DNA from: Onchocerca volvulus
Lineage: Eukaryota > Nematoda > Chromadorea > Rhabditida > Onchocercidae
Assembly: GCA_000499405.2 (NCBI GenBank)
Contig: HG738139.1
Coordinates: forward strand, 16,468,858-16,532,857
DNA length: 64,000 nucleotides
Reading direction: 5' to 3'
Of the stretch, positions 37,179-50,604 are shown in pieces. The notes under the pieces are model-generated. The model was not told the origin of the DNA, did no database searches, and saw nothing but the letters and a program-made list of their open reading frames with translations. Each line of letters starts with the position of its first letter. Positions within the stretch are counted from its first letter, which is position 1. Both the position numbers and the translations under genes were made by a program.

Positions 37179-38591
37179 GTTTTACACATACATGCTTTTA
37201 TTCATTTTTCGCTTTATTACTTTTTTTTTCTACAGCTTCCTTTCGTTACAGATCATTAGGTTGGCTCAGTTTGCTTGAATTTCATGAATACTCATTTTTT
37301 GTAACAAATTTTAATTGATGTTAGCATCCATTGCAAAGATTTTTTAAAATATAGCAATTACACATGACTTGTTCAAATCGGAATTGCAACTGAATATTTC
37401 TAGATTGAAAGAAAAACATTATTTATTCCGTAGGAAAATACGTCATGATTACTCTCTTTCATTTAGATATATCATTTATTTTTGAATGAACACTTTTTGA
37501 TCGTAGAGTACGATGTGTGTATATCGTTTGTAATTTGCTTAATAGTAAAAATTATGAACCGTGATTAATTTATTTCAGTTACATGAAACCAACAGTGTTT
37601 TGTCTATATCGCTATAAAAATTGGGAGATTATACATTGTAATTTACTTGGCTGAATTTTCTAACAAAAGGATTATGTATTTATTTATAATATATCAATTT
37701 TTTTTTTCTCTTTCTGTCGTTTGATTATCTTTATAACAGTGGAAATTATAAATGGAATTAACTTAGAAGTGATGAATAGGCGAATTCAGTTGTTTATGTG
37801 CAGAGATTTTTACCTGTACATGAAGGATTTATGTCGACGTTTCTTTTATTCTTTGTTTTATTTAATTTCGAGAATTTCTATTCACACATTATAGGCTTTG
37901 ATTTTAATAATGCATAAAAATTTAATCATTTTTAACATGCATATCCAATTTGTAGTGGAAAACGATGTCGTAAATATTCTGATCTATAATTTCTATCATG
38001 ATTTTTACGTATTTTCTTACCTGTCGTATCATATTTTGGGTTATTTTGTTAACAGTCGAGGAAAGTATGTGTTAATAAGCTAGTGCTTTTAATGATTTTG
38101 GTAGGCGAGTTGATTGGCGTGTGGGTCTTTTTCCATAAGTGCTTCTCTTTTATCTTTCACAGTAATTATTGGAAGCGACTTTATTCTAGGATACAACTTT
38201 CGCTTGGCAAGAGTCGTGGAGAGCATATAATTATCAAATACTCATAGGTCGAAAGAATTTGGATTAATGAAAGAATTCATCAAGAAAAAAAAAACTTCTG
38301 ACTACTGATTTTCGAGAATAGTACATAAATTCACTGACGTAATTTTCTGATTAGTAACCTTTGGGAAAAAGTAATTCGAAACCATTCCGGTAATAAAACA
38401 GCTAATCAGTTGTAATTGTTGTTGTTTCTCATGGTTTTCGCTTATTTCGGTAATTTTCACTCGCTGTTTATAGATTTCAGATTTTTTAGCGCTATTTGAC
38501 ACATCATTGTGGAACAGCTTGTGAATTCGGGAAAATACAGTCTGGATATTCATACGTTATCGAAGTTTTTGTCCAGTTTTCTGGGCCATCG

Positions 38592-40809
38592 ATGAAGATT
38601 TTCTCACTCCAAGTGTTTCACAAAGGCTCTGATGGCAAAGCAAAAGCTCTCAAATCCACTCATGACTTGAGCAGTTTCAGTTTTTTCCAACGAAGTTCCG
38701 TTCAAGTTAGTGCCCAATAACTGATTTATTTGCTTGGAACAGTGTGGCATTTGCGATTTCAGCAGTTCTTAATTTATTTTGAATCATTTAATATTTCGTG
38801 ATCGAGAATGTAAAATAAGGGGGGCATGTTATATTCTGCTTGCATAGAGTTTTTCTCAGCTAAACTAGTTTTAATTGGATTGTAAAGATATTTTCTCAAC
38901 TAAGCTGATTTGAATTGAATTGTAAAAATAACATATGAATATTTGCTTATTATACTGATGCGAATTGATTTTTTAGGAATTTATGATTTTTACGGGGAAA
39001 TTATTGGTTGAACGTTCTGCCTTGTCAAGTCGAAGTTCTGTGAAGGAAAATGAATATTTTTGTCACATGTAAGTCAAAGTACTTAATTCTATCGTTATAT
39101 TAGATTTGTTTCGTTTATAAGATCTAGTCTTTGTCAGCTTTGTGTTTTTCAGTATATCTTTTTCATATTTTTAGATTTCATGCATCATATTTAAAAGTCT
39201 TGTTTTTACGAATAACTCGAATTTTGTTTCTCAACTTCAAGAAAATTCCAGGCAACTCTAAAATAAATGAAACTAGGTCTTGTAAATCTTTTGATCTTCA
39301 GATTCATACGACAAGACGGACTCGCGGGCATTTGTATAACGGATGCAGAATATCAGCAACGTATTGCTTTTACTATGTTGCGTCGAATTTTGGATGATTT
39401 TGCAATTAAAGTGCCGCCGATCCAATGGGTCTGCTCAGTTTTTTTTTTTTTTTTTTAATTTCATTGTTTTTTTTTCTAATTCATTTCTTCAGAATTAGTA
39501 GATTGAAATCCGAAATTTTAAATTATTTGGATGGGAATCAGGAAGTACTCAGAAGTAATAAGAGAAATATGGATAATCGATGTGAATACATAACTCAGTG
39601 TGTCTAACTTGAGCCAGATCATCGGCAAAGAATAATGTTAAAATAAATAGTTGTTTGAAAATCAAATTCTTTTTTTAGCCATTTTAATTAGGAATTTCGA
39701 TGACGCTTTGAAGAAGGAAATAGCTGGCAATTTTAAATTCAAAGACTTGAAGAGCTTACTTGAATATCTGATTTATATCTGTTTCAATAAGAATAATGAC
39801 TTCTGTAAGATTCTTTATCAGTTTTATTTAAAAGCGGAATAAACATAGAAGTAATGCATTTTAAAATGTAGCCAAGGAGAATAATAAACTAACATGGAAA
39901 TCAGTTAACAATTTAGTCGGAAAACTTTGCTCTGTAGATTGCTTTTGTGTCATTTCAAAAGAGTATATTTCAATCTGGATCACTCTGCGGAATTTTTTGA
40001 TCGGATTTTGTACTCCTGACAGAGATCTGATTGCTTAAAAAATTACTTTCTTATTGCGATAGAAAGCCGTAAAAATTAATTGCTTCAATGCATTATTCAC
40101 AACTGTATCAAAAATCATTCTATCACAGATAGAGTGCAGAAAAGTATTTTCTAGACAACGAAACAGACAAAGAAAAAATGGTAAAATTGAAAATTTAACT
40201 TGTAAATTGAAGGTGCAAATAATGATTTGGTATCTCTCCATTACAATACTTTTAAACAAAAACTATCTTTTGTTTAGTTCTCCGATAGTCTACTTGTGCT
40301 TGTTACAGATATTTAAGCGAAAGATTAGTTTGTTATTTTAGGCACAAATAAAAACTGAGAAAGATTGCACTTATACAGGTTTACCGGAGCTATTGATGAA
40401 ATGGCAAAATCCTCGCGAAGCAGATGCGATGACACGAGTTCAGGTCATGAGTAAATTTCTTTCTTTTGCATTTGTAATGAAAAGGATTAATGAAAATCTT
40501 TTGAAATTATCCTCAGAAGTTTTCTTACTGCTCTAATAATTATTTCATATGCAACGTTACAAAAATAAAAATGTTATTCGACGACTTTGTTTTGCCGTTC
40601 ATTGCTTTGAAGTGTTATCTATATTGTAAATATATTTTCAGGAAGAAGTAGAGGAGACGAAAGTGGTACTGCATAATACGATACAGTCAGTACTGGAACG
40701 CGGTGAGAAGCTTGATGACTTGATCGCTGCTAGTGAAGGCCTCTCTAATCAAAGTAAATTGTTTTATACCCAGGCAAGAAAGATGAACAAATGTTGTAGC
40801 TGGGTTTGA
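38592..40809 (+). CDS. ykt6: YKT6 R-SNARE (v-SNARE)
   Basis: YKT6 is a lipid-anchored R-SNARE without a membrane helix that works in ER-Golgi, endosomal and autophagosomal fusion. Five exons (38592-38705, 38977-39068, 39302-39428, 40343-40444, 40642-40809) join to 200 codons plus stop, against about 198 in human. The N-terminal longin domain includes THDLSSFSFFQRSSVQ and LAGICITDAEYQQRIAFTML. The linker carries QNPREADAMTRVQ. The R-SNARE motif spans VVLHNTIQSVLERGEKLDDL, with the zero-layer Arg in LERGEKL. The C-terminus is KMNKCCSWV, so the last four residues CSWV form the prenylation box and the Cys before it is the palmitoylation site; human YKT6 ends CCAIM. The start is the only Met that gives the expected longin length. 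An acceptor-like AG lies 15-20 bases upstream of it. Confidence 0.96.
38850..38935 (+). repeat. Imperfect tandem duplication in YKT6 intron 1
   Basis: Two adjacent units of about 41 bases share TTTTCTCA(G/A)CTAA, then CT(A/G)(G/A)TTT, then AATTG(G/A)ATTGTAAA. The repeat lies about 40 bases upstream of exon 2. It is seen directly, and no function is evident. Confidence 0.7.
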
Positions 40810-41070
40810 ATGATCCCACCTCTTATATTTCTCATGTTTCTTATTTTTTTTGATATGTTCCATTTTTCAAGATGATTCATCATACTTTTGTATCTTCTTT
40901 TTGTCATATCTTGAAAAATCATTAGCATGTTTTGCTGCATTGGTGCCATTTTTTAATATTGAGCTATTACTAAACTGCATGTAAGTTCATAATAGAGATT
41001 TACTTTGGCAGGTGTCATACTATTCCATTTAATTCATTTTTTAGTGATTTGAGGCATCATTTAATAAAAA

Positions 41071-41126
<56 letters not shown>

Positions 41127-42986
41127 AAAAACAAGACTCAGGCTATTGAAAATAAGAAGTACTTGAGTAAGTATAAGTTGGTCATTTCGGTTTTTTTTTT
41201 CTTTTTTTCTTTTAGGAATTTTATATGTTTTTCGAAATTCGCATTGGGATCACTATATGCATCGATTGAGGAAAAAAGCATATGTTTCTCTTATTCTTCT
41301 GTTATCACTATAAATTTTCCCATCCTGTAATTCTTTTCTGGTTTTTCTCTTTTTATTCTTTCAAACTCATTTTTTGCACCCACTCGAAATTCTCATTTGA
41401 AGGTTTTTTATGAAGTTCTTATTTATTCATATATTTCTTTTTCTCTATTTATTTCTAAAAGTGAATCATATTTAAACCAATGCAGTAGTGGTGTGGCAGT
41501 CGTCAGATATTGGAAGTAGCATAAAACTGAACTATATGATAACTATTTGCGAATTTTCAAATGATAATGCCTTTCCATTATTCTTGGGAAGGTTGACAAA
41601 AACGAGTTTGAACTTTCGCTTTGTAAATTTTTAATGCTTGGTACTGATATAGTATTAATAATACTGATATAATATTGTAAGCGAAATCGCATATCTGTCG
41701 TCATTAAATCGTCATATCTGTAGAGATTTATTTCGGTTTATGTAAAATTTGTTTAGAAATAAGGAGTGAACTGAAAGAAAGCTCCTGAACACTATATTTT
41801 CTATCGATCGACCAGTTACATGCTTAAACTTTCCATTATTCTCTATGATGAAATAATTTTATGGAAAGACTAGTCCCTTAAGGTAACTGTAATCTTGACT
41901 TCATCAAAAACATTTAATGCTGCCCCAATATTGGAAAGTTATTAAGCATTAAATTCTTGTCTTAAAAAATCATCAAAGCGCAATATGAATGACATTAACG
42001 ACAAAATTTAACTAGAATTCAAATTGAAAATTCCGAATAGGAACTTAAGAATCTTTTAAATTATGAATGAAACTTGGGAATTTTCTTGAATTTCAGGATC
42101 CACAATGAAATATGCATATTTGATGGATTTAATAGGTTTTAGTGCGGAAAACATTGTTCAGATCATTAGGATATTTGAATGGGTGCTCCAAATTTGAATT
42201 TCATTTGTAATTTTGTGCAATTTAGAAAAGATTTGGAAAGGATTGCTATTGCTCTTCTCTGAGATCTAAACTCAGGCCATCATCTTTTTTCAGAATTTGA
42301 CAATCCGTTTCATTGTTTATGCTGACTTCCTTGTTCACTTATTGCTCCATCGTATCTCCTTTTCCATTGAAATCCAAATTTCAATCCAGGGATAAGCTAT
42401 ACATTACCCAAGATGGGATTTCATAGTTTGTTGCATGCGACATGTGGCTCGTCTGACCCTGAAGTCTAATTGGAGTTTTCACTGGACGTAGTTGCGGTAT
42501 GGGTCTGCAAGTCGGGGTTCCCAGTTTGGATTTTCTCTATTTTCAATTCTATATTCATGTTTTTTCTTGTTTTACTCTATTCTTTCACGTTATATTTTGT
42601 GAGTATTATATCAATAAAAACGAAAATCTAATTGATTGCTGGTTCTTTCATCGTTTATATTATTCATGGGAATATTGACATTTCTTACTTCGAAATGTTT
42701 GATGATTTCAGAATGAGAGTGAGAAATTCGGGAGAAACTGAGATTTCATTCATCTTGGATGACTGAAAAGCGAAGCAAAACTGAGGAAAGGAGATACTTA
42801 AATATATAATTGCAGTACCCATCTATTGCTGAACTGTTCTGCAGTTGATACTAATTTTTCATTTCTTTCTACATATTGTGTGTTAACTGCAATTCAAGTG
42901 TGGAATCGGTCGATTACCTCATCTTCAGGATAGTCTTAATTTTACGAATATTCAGTAAATTTTTCTGAAAGACCTTATTTCTGGTA
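40810..42986. other. Intergenic between YKT6 and NMT
   Basis: I see no gene I can support. The stretch includes the 3' end of YKT6, a very long A run and probably the NMT promoter. Frames seen on either strand are A/T-rich and short. Confidence 0.5.
41072..41125 (+). repeat. Poly(A) run of 54 bases
   Basis: An uninterrupted run of 54 A follows TTAATAAAAAC. It could be the fossil tail of a retroposed sequence, since AATAAA sits just before it, or a slippage tract. The length may be inexact in the assembly. Confidence 0.95.
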
Positions 42987-45900
42987 ATGGAGGAACTACG
43001 AGGGGGAAAGAAGAAATTGGATAATGGAAATGAGAAAGTGATGGCTGCTGGTGATTCGAAGATGATTCAGCATAATGGTGAAGAGAGCGGTGATGATAAC
43101 ACTCAAAATGTAGCGAGTCGGAATAGTCCCACCGCTGTGATCGACCTCAAAGAATTTACTGATTCTGCTCTCATGAAGAAATTTGAGGTGATAATTTTTA
43201 TTTGATTGAAATAAATTTAAAACTGAAGAGGCAAAACTGCCGAATCTATCAGTTGGAACAAAGATTTTCTAATAGTGTTTAAGATGATTCCGAAATGTTT
43301 AGTTGGATTTTCCGTTATTGTTTCAAAATTATTTATTTACTGGTTACTTGCAGATGTTAACGGTTGGTGGAACATCGGCTGCTAAACATATAACTGAAGC
43401 ACAACGACATAAATATCTTTTCTGGGACACACAACCGGTTCCAAAAATTAGTAAGTGATGCTCATGAAAATTTTGGAATCCGATTGGATTTCATGAAACT
43501 TGTTTAGGATAACTGAGAGAGAGTTGGTTTTGCAATCTTGATTAAAAAAATTTGTCATTAATTTATAGATGAAATGGTAACGGAAAACAGAGCTATTGAA
43601 CCTCCACTAGATATCTCAGAAGTACGTGAAGAACCATTTTCATTGCCAGATCCTTTTTGTTGGTACGATATTGAAATCAATAATGTGAAGGAACTTACCG
43701 AATTGTACACATTATTGACAGAGAATTACGTAGAAGATGATGATAACATGTTTCGGTTTGATTACAGTCCACAGTTTTTGCTTTGGTTCGCAAATCTTTG
43801 CTTTATGACATTCTAATAATTTTTATAAGTAAAAATTATAATACGATATTATCAGTGAATTGACTCATCCAAAAGCAATGAGAATCACGTGAATAGCTAA
43901 AAATCTCGATAGATAGTCATGTTTAAGAAATTGTACCTTAATAAAATTATAGAATGATAGAATCTTGAAAAGAGATTTAAGTTTGCTTATATAAGAATTC
44001 TTTGATTTTTATGAAAAGCATAAAAATAACTCATTTTGTAAATAGGGAATTTCCTCTTGTCTAAGTTTATACGTAAGTCAATACTCATAAAAAATCCGCT
44101 TGACATTCTCAGCAAATTCCAGGGCCTTAAAAGCTCCGGGGTGGATGAAGAAATGGCATTGCGGTGTTCGGGCGAAATCAAGTGGAAAATTAATTGCTTT
44201 TATTTCTGCTATTCCTTCAGCTATACGGGTTTATGATAAGGTATTTTCGTTTTTAATGCCAACAAGCGATTGTTTTGTTATGTCGGTCTTTTCTGATTAA
44301 AAAAATTAAATGAGATTCTACGCAATAAATATTAAAGCAAAATTTAAGAAGCTGAGATCTGTCATACCTGGAGTGATATTTACATGTCTCGTAAAAGAGC
44401 AAAAAAAAAAAAAACGCATAGCCACAAATCACATGATATATTATAAGATGAAATAATTTGTCCTAGTAATTCGCATATTTAAAAAATTTATTTATTGTTG
44501 GCTATATTATCAATTTTTCTCTGCATTGTCTTTATTAATTAAGCATTTAATCCAAAAATTATTTTTCTTTAGAAAATTAGAATGGTAGAAATTAATTTCC
44601 TTTGTGTGCATAAGAAACTTCGATCAAAAAGAGTAGCTCCAGTATTGATTCGTGAAATCACTCGCCGTGTAAATCGAGAAGGTATTTTTCAAGCAGTATT
44701 CACAGCTGGTGTCGTCTTACCGAAACCTATTGCGACATGCAGGTATTGTGTTTCAATAATGAGATCAAACTTTGAAGCATCGCTAACTTCAGGAAATTCA
44801 TTATCTCGATGTTACAATTTGTTGTCCTGCTGTATTTTGATTTCCTTTTAAAGTTTTGATATCTGAAGCCATGAAAGTTTTTGCATTTAAATTTTATTAG
44901 GATAATAGAAAAATTGTGTTATATTAATTAACAAAGTTTAAATGCAAAAAGTCTAGTCAAGTTTAATGGTTTATTTTTTGCAAGAAATCTAATCAAGTTT
45001 AATTGCTTTCTTTCAAGATACTGGCATCGATCGCTGAATCCAAAGAAGCTTATTGAAGTGAAATTTTCACATCTTTCACGAAAAATGACGATGCAGAGAA
45101 CGCTGAAATTGTATAAACTTCCGGAGGTATATTTGATCTGAAATGAATTACAGATTTTTTTCCTTTTCATATTATAAGTAGTATAAAGCGTTGATTAAGT
45201 CATAATTTCAAGTTACAAATTAATTCCTCATTTCAATAATGTTTGGAAAAAAGATTGGAACCAAAAATAAAAACGAAGGGAAGTTTTTAACCATCTGTGA
45301 GCTGTTGGAATATTTAACTTCATAGCTCAAAAGTCAATGCTAATAAATTGATGTTGAGAACTCGTACATATTAACGTCAAGCCATTTTGCTATTAGATAT
45401 TTTTATTTCAGCAACCCAAAACAGCAAACTTGACACCGATGGAGAAATGTCATATTGATGGTGCGTATAGCTTACTACAGTGTTATCTGAAGAAATTTTA
45501 TTTAGCTCCTGAATTTACTCGTGACGATTTCGAGCATTTTTTTATGCCACGTGAGGATGTCATCTACAGTTACGTGGCCTTGGTTCGTTTATTTTTGTTA
45601 TATAAATCCCTATTGTTTTATTGAGGAATTCAAGTTAAAATATAATTTTTTCATGTTATTATTATGAATTTTTCGTTCATAAAATAAACATGGAATGAAA
45701 TCCGAATTTATGAATCACAATAAAGAGATTGTACTTCATATAAAAGAAAGCATTTCAGAATGAAGAAGATAACAAGGTGACCGACTTAATCAGCTTTTAC
45801 TCATTGCCTTCATCGGTTATGCATCATCCACAATATAAATCAATTCGTGCCGCATATTCGTTCTACAATGTTGCTACGTCAGTAACTCTTAAACAGCTCA

Positions 45901-46392
45901 TCAATGATGCACTTATTCTTGCACGAAATGTATGGTTGTTATTGAACCGTTGATTAGAAATGATTTTAAAATCCAAAATGCAAAGCAGAAATTGATAGCT
46001 TGATACTTTTGTTCGGTTTTGTTGTTTTTTTTTTTCACAAAAATCAAATATTATCAAATTTATTGATAAAAAGCATCATATCATGTCTAATTTGAAAACA
46101 AATAATTATATTCACATGTAATGATACGAAAGTAAAATACTTATTACACTAAAAACTGAGATTTCTAATGTTGTTGTTGATTGTTTTTCTGATGATAAAT
46201 TGAACTTGAGAAGTCATATTCTATATTTTATAGTGTGGTTTTGATGTATTCAACGCACTTGATCTCATGGACAACAAAAAAATACTGGAAGATCTCAAGT
46301 TTGGTATTGGTGATGGAAATTTGCAATATTATCTATATAATTGGAAGTGTCCCGATATAGCACCGGAGAAAATTGGTCTCGTGCTGCAATAA
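42987..46392 (+). CDS. nmt: Glycylpeptide N-tetradecanoyltransferase (N-myristoyltransferase)
   Basis: NMT transfers myristate from myristoyl-CoA to the N-terminal glycine of cytosolic and membrane-targeted proteins. Nine exons (42987-43187, 43354-43450, 43569-43785, 44123-44240, 44573-44742, 45018-45126, 45412-45582, 45759-45929, 46234-46392) join to 470 codons plus stop, within the family's usual length. After a variable charged N-terminus come the family blocks [72 protein letters not shown] (the signature that binds acyl-CoA), [45 protein letters not shown], and [16 protein letters not shown] ending in GLVLQ. The C-terminal Leu-Gln, whose carboxylate acts as catalytic base, is intact. The start Met opens the only long upstream frame, so exact N-terminal length is less certain than the rest. 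Confidence 0.97.
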
Positions 46393-48501
46393 GCATATTC
46401 TAAAGCTAGAACTGCTGGGATTACTTCAAACTATATTTTTATAAACATTGTCATGCGTTTTATCAGTGAACAATACTTTCTACATAGTCCTTTATCAAGT
46501 TTCGGTTGAAGATAGATGTTATCTGACATAAATTGAGGAATTTCTTATATTTAGAAGTATTAGCTTGCTATAACATAGAGTTATTCTTGACTCTATCTTA
46601 TTAACAACTCAGAAATATGGTAAGTAGATTAGGAGGCCAATTACTCTAAGATAAAGCAATTGTTTTGGAAAATGTGTGTGTTTTAAATCATACTTTTTAT
46701 GTGAACTCAACAGTTCTTTATAATTCGGAGACAAAATGAATATAGTTATAAATCGAAACTCCGACAAAATAGAAATGCTAGCAAAATGCATCAGTTCTGA
46801 AAAAAAAAGGAAGAAAAAAATCCTTGAAAAAAAACTTGTTGTCACTATTTTTTAAGTTAATGAGTTAGCATTCTAAAGAATTTTCATTTGTATATTGGGT
46901 TGTACTTTTTTAGGTGTTTGTCTGTGTTAGCATTCCCTTAATTTAAGTTAGATTTAAGTTAATAATGTTTAGCATTGTTTTTTCGGTTTAACAAGATTAT
47001 TTCCGATCATTTCAAGTCAGATTTTGAGGTCTAAATGCAAGTCTCGAACATTTTATCTTCGAAATATAATTATTTATTATTTAATTAAACACTGTCACCA
47101 TGTTTTATCATTTACTTACTTCCTTATATAAGTTAATAATTGTGAATGATTTTTATGTTATTATTGAAGAGATCGACTAATTAGTTACTTGCGTTTTTAT
47201 AGACTTCTAGATATATTTTCTCATGATAGCTTGAAATAAAAGCCTTAATAACATTTTTTACACAATTTTTTTTTAATACATAGGATCTTTACGGGGATAT
47301 TTAGCTCTTTTTAGTAATGTATATATCCAAATTGTGAAATTTTGGAAGTATTTTTGATATTGTATACGGGTGATGTTTGATACCCTTTCATTCCCATTTC
47401 GTTTATATGTAATTCATGATTCATAATCTTTCACAAAGTTCGTTCCTCGTTATTGATTTTATCGGTAAATTTAGTCGTAATTGGGAAGGAAATGTCACTG
47501 CTTTTCTGTTAATTTAAATTTAAATGAAATAAGTTGAAATTTTTGAAAGCTACAACTCTTTTTAAAAAAAATTTTTGTTAACATTGGTTCCAAACGGATC
47601 TTATCGATTCCAAATAATAATTTATTATCTTGCAAAAGAGATTAATAAATTGAGACATAATAAATTGAAATGAAGGGACATAAAGTCTAGTCTTTCTTTT
47701 CTGAAGAACAGAACATTTGGAAAGCATCGAGAGAACTGCAGTTTTTTTCGATTTATTTTGTTGCTTTTTTCCTATATATTATTTATAGTCTTTACTGTTC
47801 TCAGTGTAGAATTGAAGTTAATGCTTTCAGTGTTCCAAACAGGGAGCAATATTGCGTTAAATCAGTTAGTCTTTTGTGATTGGTCGTTCATAAATTTCGT
47901 CATTTATTGTTGCTCTCTATGTTGAATTGTCAGTGAAATGATGAAACGTATTCAGTCAGAATTGTTGCACTTGAACTTGCACTATTTCATCGTTTTAGTA
48001 ATGTTATGCATCAACTAGTAAGAAGTGAACTCTTACTGAATATTGTAACTGTCTCAAACTTCTCTAAAACAAATTTTGTCAATATTGGGTTTTTATTTAA
48101 CATTATTATGATAAACATGATTTAAAAAAAAAGAAAAGAAAATAATAAATTTGAAAAAATCTTGCACTTTGTTCCATTTCTGCATTTTTTCCTTTTTCTG
48201 CAACTTCATTTTCTGCGACTACTTTTTTGCTGATAATCTTCATTTCTGCGGCTAAAATTTACTGACATTAGAAATAAGAAATGAGTTTTTTTAGTAAAAA
48301 TTGAGATGAGAAGTTCATCAATTTATTTTTTTATTATTCTCGTATTTTATCATGGCTCTGCCATCAATGATATCATCACAGCACTTTTTCAGTTATTCCA
48401 TTATATTTAAAAATTAATTGTAAAATTTTTTTTGAATTGGAATCCTTAAAAATTCTTTCACACATATGTTATTTGGTCTTGTCCATTTTGCGATAAGTGA
48501 C
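46393..48501. other. Intergenic between convergent NMT and the minus-strand gene
   Basis: There is no gene I can support. The convergent gene ends imply two 3' UTRs. AATAAA-like signals occur (for example near 47235), but I cannot assign a cleavage site. Confidence 0.5.
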
Positions 48502-50604
48502 TTAACAAATGAAAACTTGCTTCTCTATCACATCCTTGACATTTTCCCTCTTGCATATCAAGTTTGATTGCTGGAATGGTTTTTCTTGGATAGCAATTGG
48601 TTTTGGTGTACTGCAAGACTGTGAACGCATTCGCCGCGGTGGAATTTCCATACCACTTGGAATATCGTGAACAAGCTGGACGATCATTGGCCGAGGAGAC
48701 GGGATAGTTCTGAGAGGACCAGGTTCCGGTAGTTCTGGGGAATCTAGTTTATCAGATATAGGTTTCCGTTTCAATACTTTTGTCTGCAAACATGGTCGCC
48801 AATTTTCGACGCGTTCATGCGGTGCCGTAACACGTTGTTCTGATCGAGAAAAAGTCTCGGACTTTATTCTCTTTCGCCTTTCCTCCATTCTCTTTTGATC
48901 TAATTTATTTGCATTCATCTTTGCTGCAGATAAGCTATCCTCTATTCCGATTCGGGAAACCGAAGTTGCAGTCGGTAAATTCACAGAAGACCTTGGTCTT
49001 TTTACTCCGGATCTGTTCTAGAAGAATGACTTGTTTGGTGATTTATTTTTCTTCGAGATATTAGTTTTCATATGCTAGCAAATTTTTTTATGATTTACAT
49101 CCGTTTTATTATTTCTATTCTATGCATAATATCTGGATGATTTGTCACAGCTTCATTACTTTTCAATTTGAGTTTTATTTTCATCAGGATTAAAAGTAAA
49201 GTTTAAATGAATTCACTATCCTAATGCAGTATTTCTGAAAACTGAAAAAACAAATGGTATGAAAACAAAACCATAATTTTCTTCATTTAACATAAAGAAT
49301 GCGAAATTATGGATTGAAAGATATCATTCTCAGAAGTCTACCTTTGTTGTTTTTTCCAGCAGACTTTTCGTCTTATTCCATTTTTTGAAGTGCCATTTTG
49401 TCTCTCTCCGCGTGAAACCACGTTGTAGTGATTCTTGGTCTTGATCTTCTCGATTCATTTTTAGAAATATTAATGAAGCATGGCTTAAATTTTGGCCGTA
49501 TTTATTCGTAAGAATAGAACTTTTATTCTCGCGAATAAACTTTGAATAATTTTGCGCGTTTATTCCCAAGATTAGAGCTTTTCGTGTTGAAGAACTGCCA
49601 CGAGCTTCAGCAAGATTTTTCCTAATATTTTTCTTCCAATATAGAAAAAAGTATCAAAAAGATATTTTGGTTTTCTAATCTTGAGAAGTGAAAAGCTCCA
49701 TTTTTGGGAATATGCGGAGAATGATTTGCTACTTCTTGATTCACAAATACTTTGTGGAATCTTGAAATTGAGCTGCTGCATCAGCGTTGCGTAACAAAGG
49801 CTTGTGTTTTTCGGGAAGCTGCTGCAGTAGTTCAGATGAGGATAAATCTGATGACTGTCTTTTGGGTTCTGCGCTGACTTTTGTTAAATTTGTCAAATCT
49901 TTTGCCTGAAATAATTTTGCCTGAGATTTTGCACCCTAATATCACTGCTAGCCATATGAAAAAAAAGAAATGGAAATCAATTTGCAAAATTCAGATATTA
50001 TGATTCATTGAGATTTCGGAGAAATAAACTCGCATTATCAGTTCTATTATACATATCATAACTATAACCCTTGATTGTCATATCGAGCGTCATGTGAGTC
50101 TAGATATACAGCAGAATCATATGAGCCTATTGTTGCTTTAGTAAAGTGAGGAATTGGACATGAAATTAAAACTATCAGAACATGATTCTTCATTCTTTTC
50201 GATTAACTTCAACGGCAATTGAATTTGCTTTATTTTAAAAAATTTGTTAAATATCAACAAGGAAACAGTGAAGCAGTGTTTCTGGCAACATCAGAATATA
50301 CGGTTGGATTGAGTTCGAGCAGTTATTCATTATATTAAATCTAATAAGAACGTACTCAATGTTTCAATATCTTTATTATTTTTTTATTTTTTGGACAATC
50401 GAAAGACTGGAAATAAGATCTCGTACTTACAGTATCCTTCAACGGTATCATTTTAGGTGTTCCTGCTTTGGATGACTTGTTTTGTTGTATTAAATCAAGA
50501 CTATTTCGAATCCTTATCCACTGCTTTATTTTTCTTTCAGAAGTTTGTTTATAAAATTCAATTTCTTCTACAGTCTGTTGCTGCTCGATTCCTTCAAAGA
50601 TAGC
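48502..50604 (-). CDS. Unrecognised basic Ser/Lys-rich protein, 5' end not found
   Basis: I do not recognise this gene. Four minus-strand exons join in one frame with GT..AG junctions: 50604-50431, 49905-49751, 49621-49342 and 49017-48502. They give 374 codons plus a stop. The first exon found has no suitable Met and follows an acceptor, so at least one exon lies upstream. The protein is hydrophilic and basic. From N to C one sees a possible short coiled coil (EQQQTVEEIEFYKQTSERKI), a SSSELLQQLPEKHKPLL stretch, a Trp/Lys-rich piece (KWHFKKWNKTK), an Arg/Lys helix (QKRMEERRKRIKSE) and a Pro-rich tail with IPSPRPMIVQLVHDIP and PPRRMRSQSCSTP. Ser-Pro and Thr-Pro sites suggest phosphorylation. 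No signal peptide or membrane helix is seen. A cytoskeletal or nuclear role is possible but is only a guess from composition. Confidence 0.65.

Larger units (their letters stand above)
36657..38591. other. Intergenic between ALG11 and YKT6
   Basis: There is no gene I can support. The stretch holds the ALG11 3' end and probably the YKT6 promoter. An inverted repeat and a CRE-like palindrome inside it are listed separately. Confidence 0.5.

Noticed and set aside
39425..39842. Two frames within YKT6 intron 3
   Set aside because: YKT6 is complete without them, they show no domain, and joining them would break the conserved linker before the SNARE motif.
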